Shown here one piece after another: positions 60,664 through 64,000 of a stretch of DNA of 64,000 nucleotides. This stretch comes from Typhlomys cinereus (taxonomy: Eukaryota > Chordata > Mammalia > Rodentia > Platacanthomyidae). Made by a program: the position numbers and the translations under genes. Where the stretch lies: positions 62,001 to 126,000 of the forward strand of contig JALPQD010000224.1 in assembly GCA_023101885.1 (NCBI GenBank), read 5' to 3'. Position 1 is the stretch's first letter, and each line of letters begins with the position of its first letter. The notes below the pieces were generated by a model. That model worked only from the letters and a program-made list of their open reading frames with translations, was not told where the DNA came from and ran no database searches.

Positions 60664-61016
60664 TGTCCTGTACAGCAGGACCAGTTATTTGTGGATCTGA
60701 GGAGCATCAAGCCTGCAGGGAAGGATGGGCGAAAAAGAAAGAGGGAGACCAAGCAAAGAGTTGTCAAGGTCTCATTTATTTAGGGTTAGGGTACAGCTTA
60801 AATGCTCAGGCAGGGGGGGGAGTGGGGCAGGGGAAAAGAGATAAGCATGGTGGAGGCACCTGGTGGTCGAGGCGCCAGGTGGTTGCGCAGTTGTGATATC
60901 TGTTATCTGGGTCCGGGGCATGTTTACGGCTCCTCTGGAATGTCCTGGTAGCTGGATCCAGGGGCACATGTCAAACAAGTTTTCCTTTTGGCCCTTTAGT
61001 GACTCTGGCCTCAACA
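60664..61016 (-). mobile_element. Proviral 5' LTR
   Basis: 353 bp from TGTCCTGT to CTCAACA on plus, paired with 47350-47710. On minus an ATAAATGAGACC segment near 60780 is a candidate polyadenylation-signal variant. Plus and minus frames of 73-80 codons are not genes. Confidence 0.92.
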
Positions 61017-61021
61017 GCTAT
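61017..61021. repeat. Proviral target-site duplication, right
   Basis: GCTAT, equal to 47345-47349. Confidence 0.8.
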
Positions 61022-64000
61022 GAGGTTACTGTGAGGCTGTGATATCTGTGGGAACATTGATGTCAAAAATGAGGCTCTGATGTATCATGTGAGGATGTGG
61101 TGTCACTGTTTATGATGTCAAAAGCTATGATGCAACTGCTGAGATTGTCACAGCACTGTGCTAACTGTGGTGAAGCTGTGGTGTCATAGTAAGGCTAGGT
61201 AGGATGTTAGTGATTAGGTGTGATGTTGCATTGAGTCTATGATTTCAGAGGTGAGCTTGTGCTCTCATAGTTAGGCAGTGATGAAACAGTGAGGCTATAA
61301 CATCAGAGTTGATGCTCTGATGTCACAGTTGGTCAATGATTTCAGAGGTGAGCCTGTGATGTCCTAGTGAAGCTGTGATGCCATCATAAGTTTTGATGTC
61401 ACCGTGTGGCTGTGGTGTCACCACGAGCCCATAATGTCACAGGGATTTTTGATGTCATGGAGGAGGCTGAGAGGTCACAGTGAGACTTTGATGTCAGTGG
61501 CAAGGCTGATTTCACAGTGGTGATGCTGTGAAGCCACCTGTGATGTCTCAGTGAGGCTATGTCAGAAGTGTGTATGTGATGTCTCCATGAGGCTAATATG
61601 TCAGTTGCAAGGCTGATGTCATAAGTTGTGATCTCAGTGAGGCTGTGATGGCAATATCGGGTTGTAGTGTCACAGTGAGGCTGTGGGGACCCAGTTCGGC
61701 TATGATGTCACAGTGAGGTTCTGACAAAATAGTGATGTGATGTCACTGGAGAGGTTTTGATAGCTCAGTGAGACTGTGATATTAGTGGTGAGGCTGATGT
61801 CATAATCAGGCTGTGATGTCTCCGTTGAAGGTGTGATGTCTCCGTTGAAGGTGTGATGTCACAATAAGGCTGGAATGTCAATGGTGAGAAAGATGTCATA
61901 GTGAGACTATGATGTCACTGGTAAGGCTATGTTGTCAGTGGTGATCCTATTACATGACAGTGACAATGGTGAATTTGTGATGACTAAGGCTTTGTTGTCA
62001 CTGCTGTGGCAGTGATGGCAGTGTTGTGACTAATGTCTGTGTAGATGCTTATGTCACAGGTAACGCTGTGTTGTTACAGGTGAGGCCATAATGTCACACT
62101 TAATGACACTGGTGAGAATATGATGTCGGTGGTGGACTTATTATGTGACAGTGACATTGGTGAGGTTGTGATGTCAAAGGTTGTGTTATCATAACTGGTG
62201 TGGAAGTGATGTCAGTATTCTGACTAATATCAATGGCATCAGTGACATCACAAGTGAGGCTGTGCTGTCACTGGTGAGGCTGTGCTGTCACAATGTGACT
62301 ATAATGTCAAAATGATGCTGTGATGTCACAATGAGGTTGTGATGTCAGTAGTGACTGTGCTTTCACAGAGTGTCTGTCTTTGGTGAGGCTTTATTGTCAC
62401 TGGTGAGGCTCTAATGTCACAGTGAGTGTATTTTGTCAAACAGACTGTGGTGTCACAGTGAGGCTATGATGTCAGAGATGAAGCTTTATATCACAGTGAT
62501 GCCTTGATGGCACAGTATGGCTGTAATGTCACAGTGAGGCTGGCATGTCACTGGTGAGGATGTGATGCCACCGTGAGGGTTTGCTATCACCATGGCTGTG
62601 GTTTCACTATGAGCTGGTGACATCATGGGAGTTGGTGATGTTACGGTGGAGGCTATGAGGTCATATTGAGACTGTGATATCAGTGGCAAGATTGATGTCA
62701 CAATGGGGCTATGATGTCACTGTGATGGTTTTATATCACTGAGGGCTGTCTTGTCACCATGAGGTGATATCATTCTGGAAGTTGTGATGTCACAGTGAGG
62801 CTGTTATGTCAGTGAGAAGACTGAAGTCACAATGAGGCTATGATGTAACATGCAAGTGTGTGGTGTCAGTGGGCAGGTTGTGAGGTCACTAGAGCATGTT
62901 TTTTTGCAGTGAGGCTGAGATATTCCTGGTGAGGCTGTGATGCCACAGCAATGCTGCAGTGTCATTGTTGAGGCTACCTTGTTATTGAGAGCCTGAAATG
63001 TTAGTGAGGAGACTATGATTTCAGAGGTTAGCCTGCTATGTCACAGTGAGGTTGTGATGTCACAGTGAGGCTATGATGTCAGAAATGAGGCTATAATGCC
63101 ACAGTGAGGCTGTGTTGTTATTGTGGCCGTGATGTCACCGTGAGACTGTGATGTCACAGTGAGGCTGTGATGTCACAGTGAAGCTGTAATGTCAGACTGC
63201 AGCTTTGAGATCAGTAGTTAGCCTGTGATTTCAGAAGTGAGACTCATGTGAGAGATGAGTCTAAGATGTTGCATTGACAATGTGATATAACTGGTAAGGC
63301 TGCGATGCCACAATGAGATTAAGATGTCAATAGTGATACTGTGGTGTCACAGGGAGGCTGTCATGTTTCACTGAGCCTGTGAGGTCATTGGTGAGGCTGC
63401 AGTGCTATAATGAGGCTGGTAGGACATCAGTGATGAGGCTGTGATGCCACAGTGGGGCTTTTGTGACACTATTGAGGCTGTCATGTGACTGTGAGCCTGA
63501 GATGTCAGTGATAAGACTGTGATGTGAGAAATAAGGCTATAATACCACAGTGAGATTGTGATGCTATGATATCACTAAGAATCTGTGATGTCACTATGAG
63601 ACTGTGACATCACAGAGAGTTGTGATTTCATAGTAAGGCTGTGAGGTCACTGTGGAAGATGTGATGTCAATGGCAAGGCTGATTTCACCATGAGGCTATG
63701 ATGTAACTACTGAGTCTATGATGTAACAAGTTAGACTGTTAGGTCATAATGAGGTTGTAAGGCCACTGTGAGTCTGTTTTTTCTGTGAGAACATTGATGC
63801 CACAGTGAGGCAGCGATGTAACATGTGAGGCTGTGGTGTCTCTACTAATGATGTCAAGGACCTTGATGACACCACTGAGGTTGTCATGTCACTGTGATCC
63901 TGTGTTATCTGTGGTGAGCCTCTAGTGTCATGGTAAGGCTAGGTAGGATATCAGTCATCAGGCTGTGATGTAACAGCATGGCAGTAATATCAGGAGGCTG
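61022..64000 (+). repeat. 19-bp satellite, continues past the window
   Basis: Module A near 61108 and 63845, module B near 62350, module C near 61942 and 62140, and a 20-bp tandem duplication at 61813-61852. Around 63130-63190 three successive units are almost consensus. The 71-codon minus frame is a satellite reading. Confidence 0.93.

Larger units (their letters stand above)
47350..61016 (-). mobile_element. Beta-type endogenous provirus with gamma-type env, nested with LINE-1 and SINE
   Basis: Minus-strand order: 5' LTR (61016-60664), lysine-tRNA primer binding site, repeat-bearing leader, gag, integrase, env, polypurine tract, 3' LTR (47710-47350). Subtracting the LINE-1, the SINE and one target copy each leaves about 7.0 kb, short because protease, reverse transcriptase and RNase H are deleted. 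Gag and integrase look betaretroviral while the env is gammaretroviral in type, the mixture known from Mason-Pfizer-like viruses. The two LTRs differ at roughly 20 positions plus a small indel, so the insertion is not recent. An old, defective copy. Confidence 0.9.

Overview
This window is mammalian chromosomal DNA, most likely from a rodent. The supporting signs are a full-length LINE-1, MaLR and ERV-L elements, two tRNA-derived ID-like SINEs and an antisense B1/ID-like fragment inside a retrocopy. The SINEs start like a rodent ID element but carry an extra 3' part of about 200 bp. That fits the dimeric IDL-Geo family of Geomyoidea (kangaroo rats, pocket mice, gophers), but I could not check the match. 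There is no intact single-copy cellular gene.

About 35 kb of the 64 kb is one decayed tandem satellite with a 19-bp unit, roughly GATGTCACAGTGAGGCTGT. The array runs off both ends of the window. Units are diverged, but distinctive runs of variant units recur many times, so there is an old higher-order layer. The G-rich strand is the plus strand at 1-2459 and 26691-64000 and the minus strand at 2460-26690. The middle 24 kb is therefore inverted relative to its flanks.

The other 29 kb is transposable elements set in the satellite. Left part: a MaLR with two LTRs (125-1818), a class II ERV fragment with a probable env tail (6131-7680), a complete MaLR (10642-14402) that received a MEAF6 processed pseudogene (11908-13484), and a class II ERV 5' end beside an ERV-L 3' half (20852-23822). 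Right part: a SINE (30101-30376), a solo LTR (31016-31379), a MaLR LTR piece (34551-34795), class II ERV leader fragments (37579-38910, 40198-40448, 43171-43212) and an internally deleted ERV-L (43868-46274).

The largest insertion is a provirus at 47350-61016 on the minus strand. It has paired LTRs, a 5-bp target duplication, a lysine-tRNA primer binding site, betaretrovirus-like gag and integrase, and a gammaretrovirus-type env. A 6.2-kb LINE-1 landed exactly behind the env stop, and a SINE landed in the env surface region. All coding regions of the provirus and the LINE-1 carry stops, frameshifts or deletions, except a 390-codon env segment and a 263-codon gag-integrase fusion.

The layers give a relative history: satellite first, then ERV pieces that were copied along with satellite blocks, then proviral insertions, then LINE-1, SINE and retrocopy insertions with perfect target duplications. 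The least described items are the satellite, its inversion, its captured ERV passengers, and the odd splice form frozen in the MEAF6 retrocopy.
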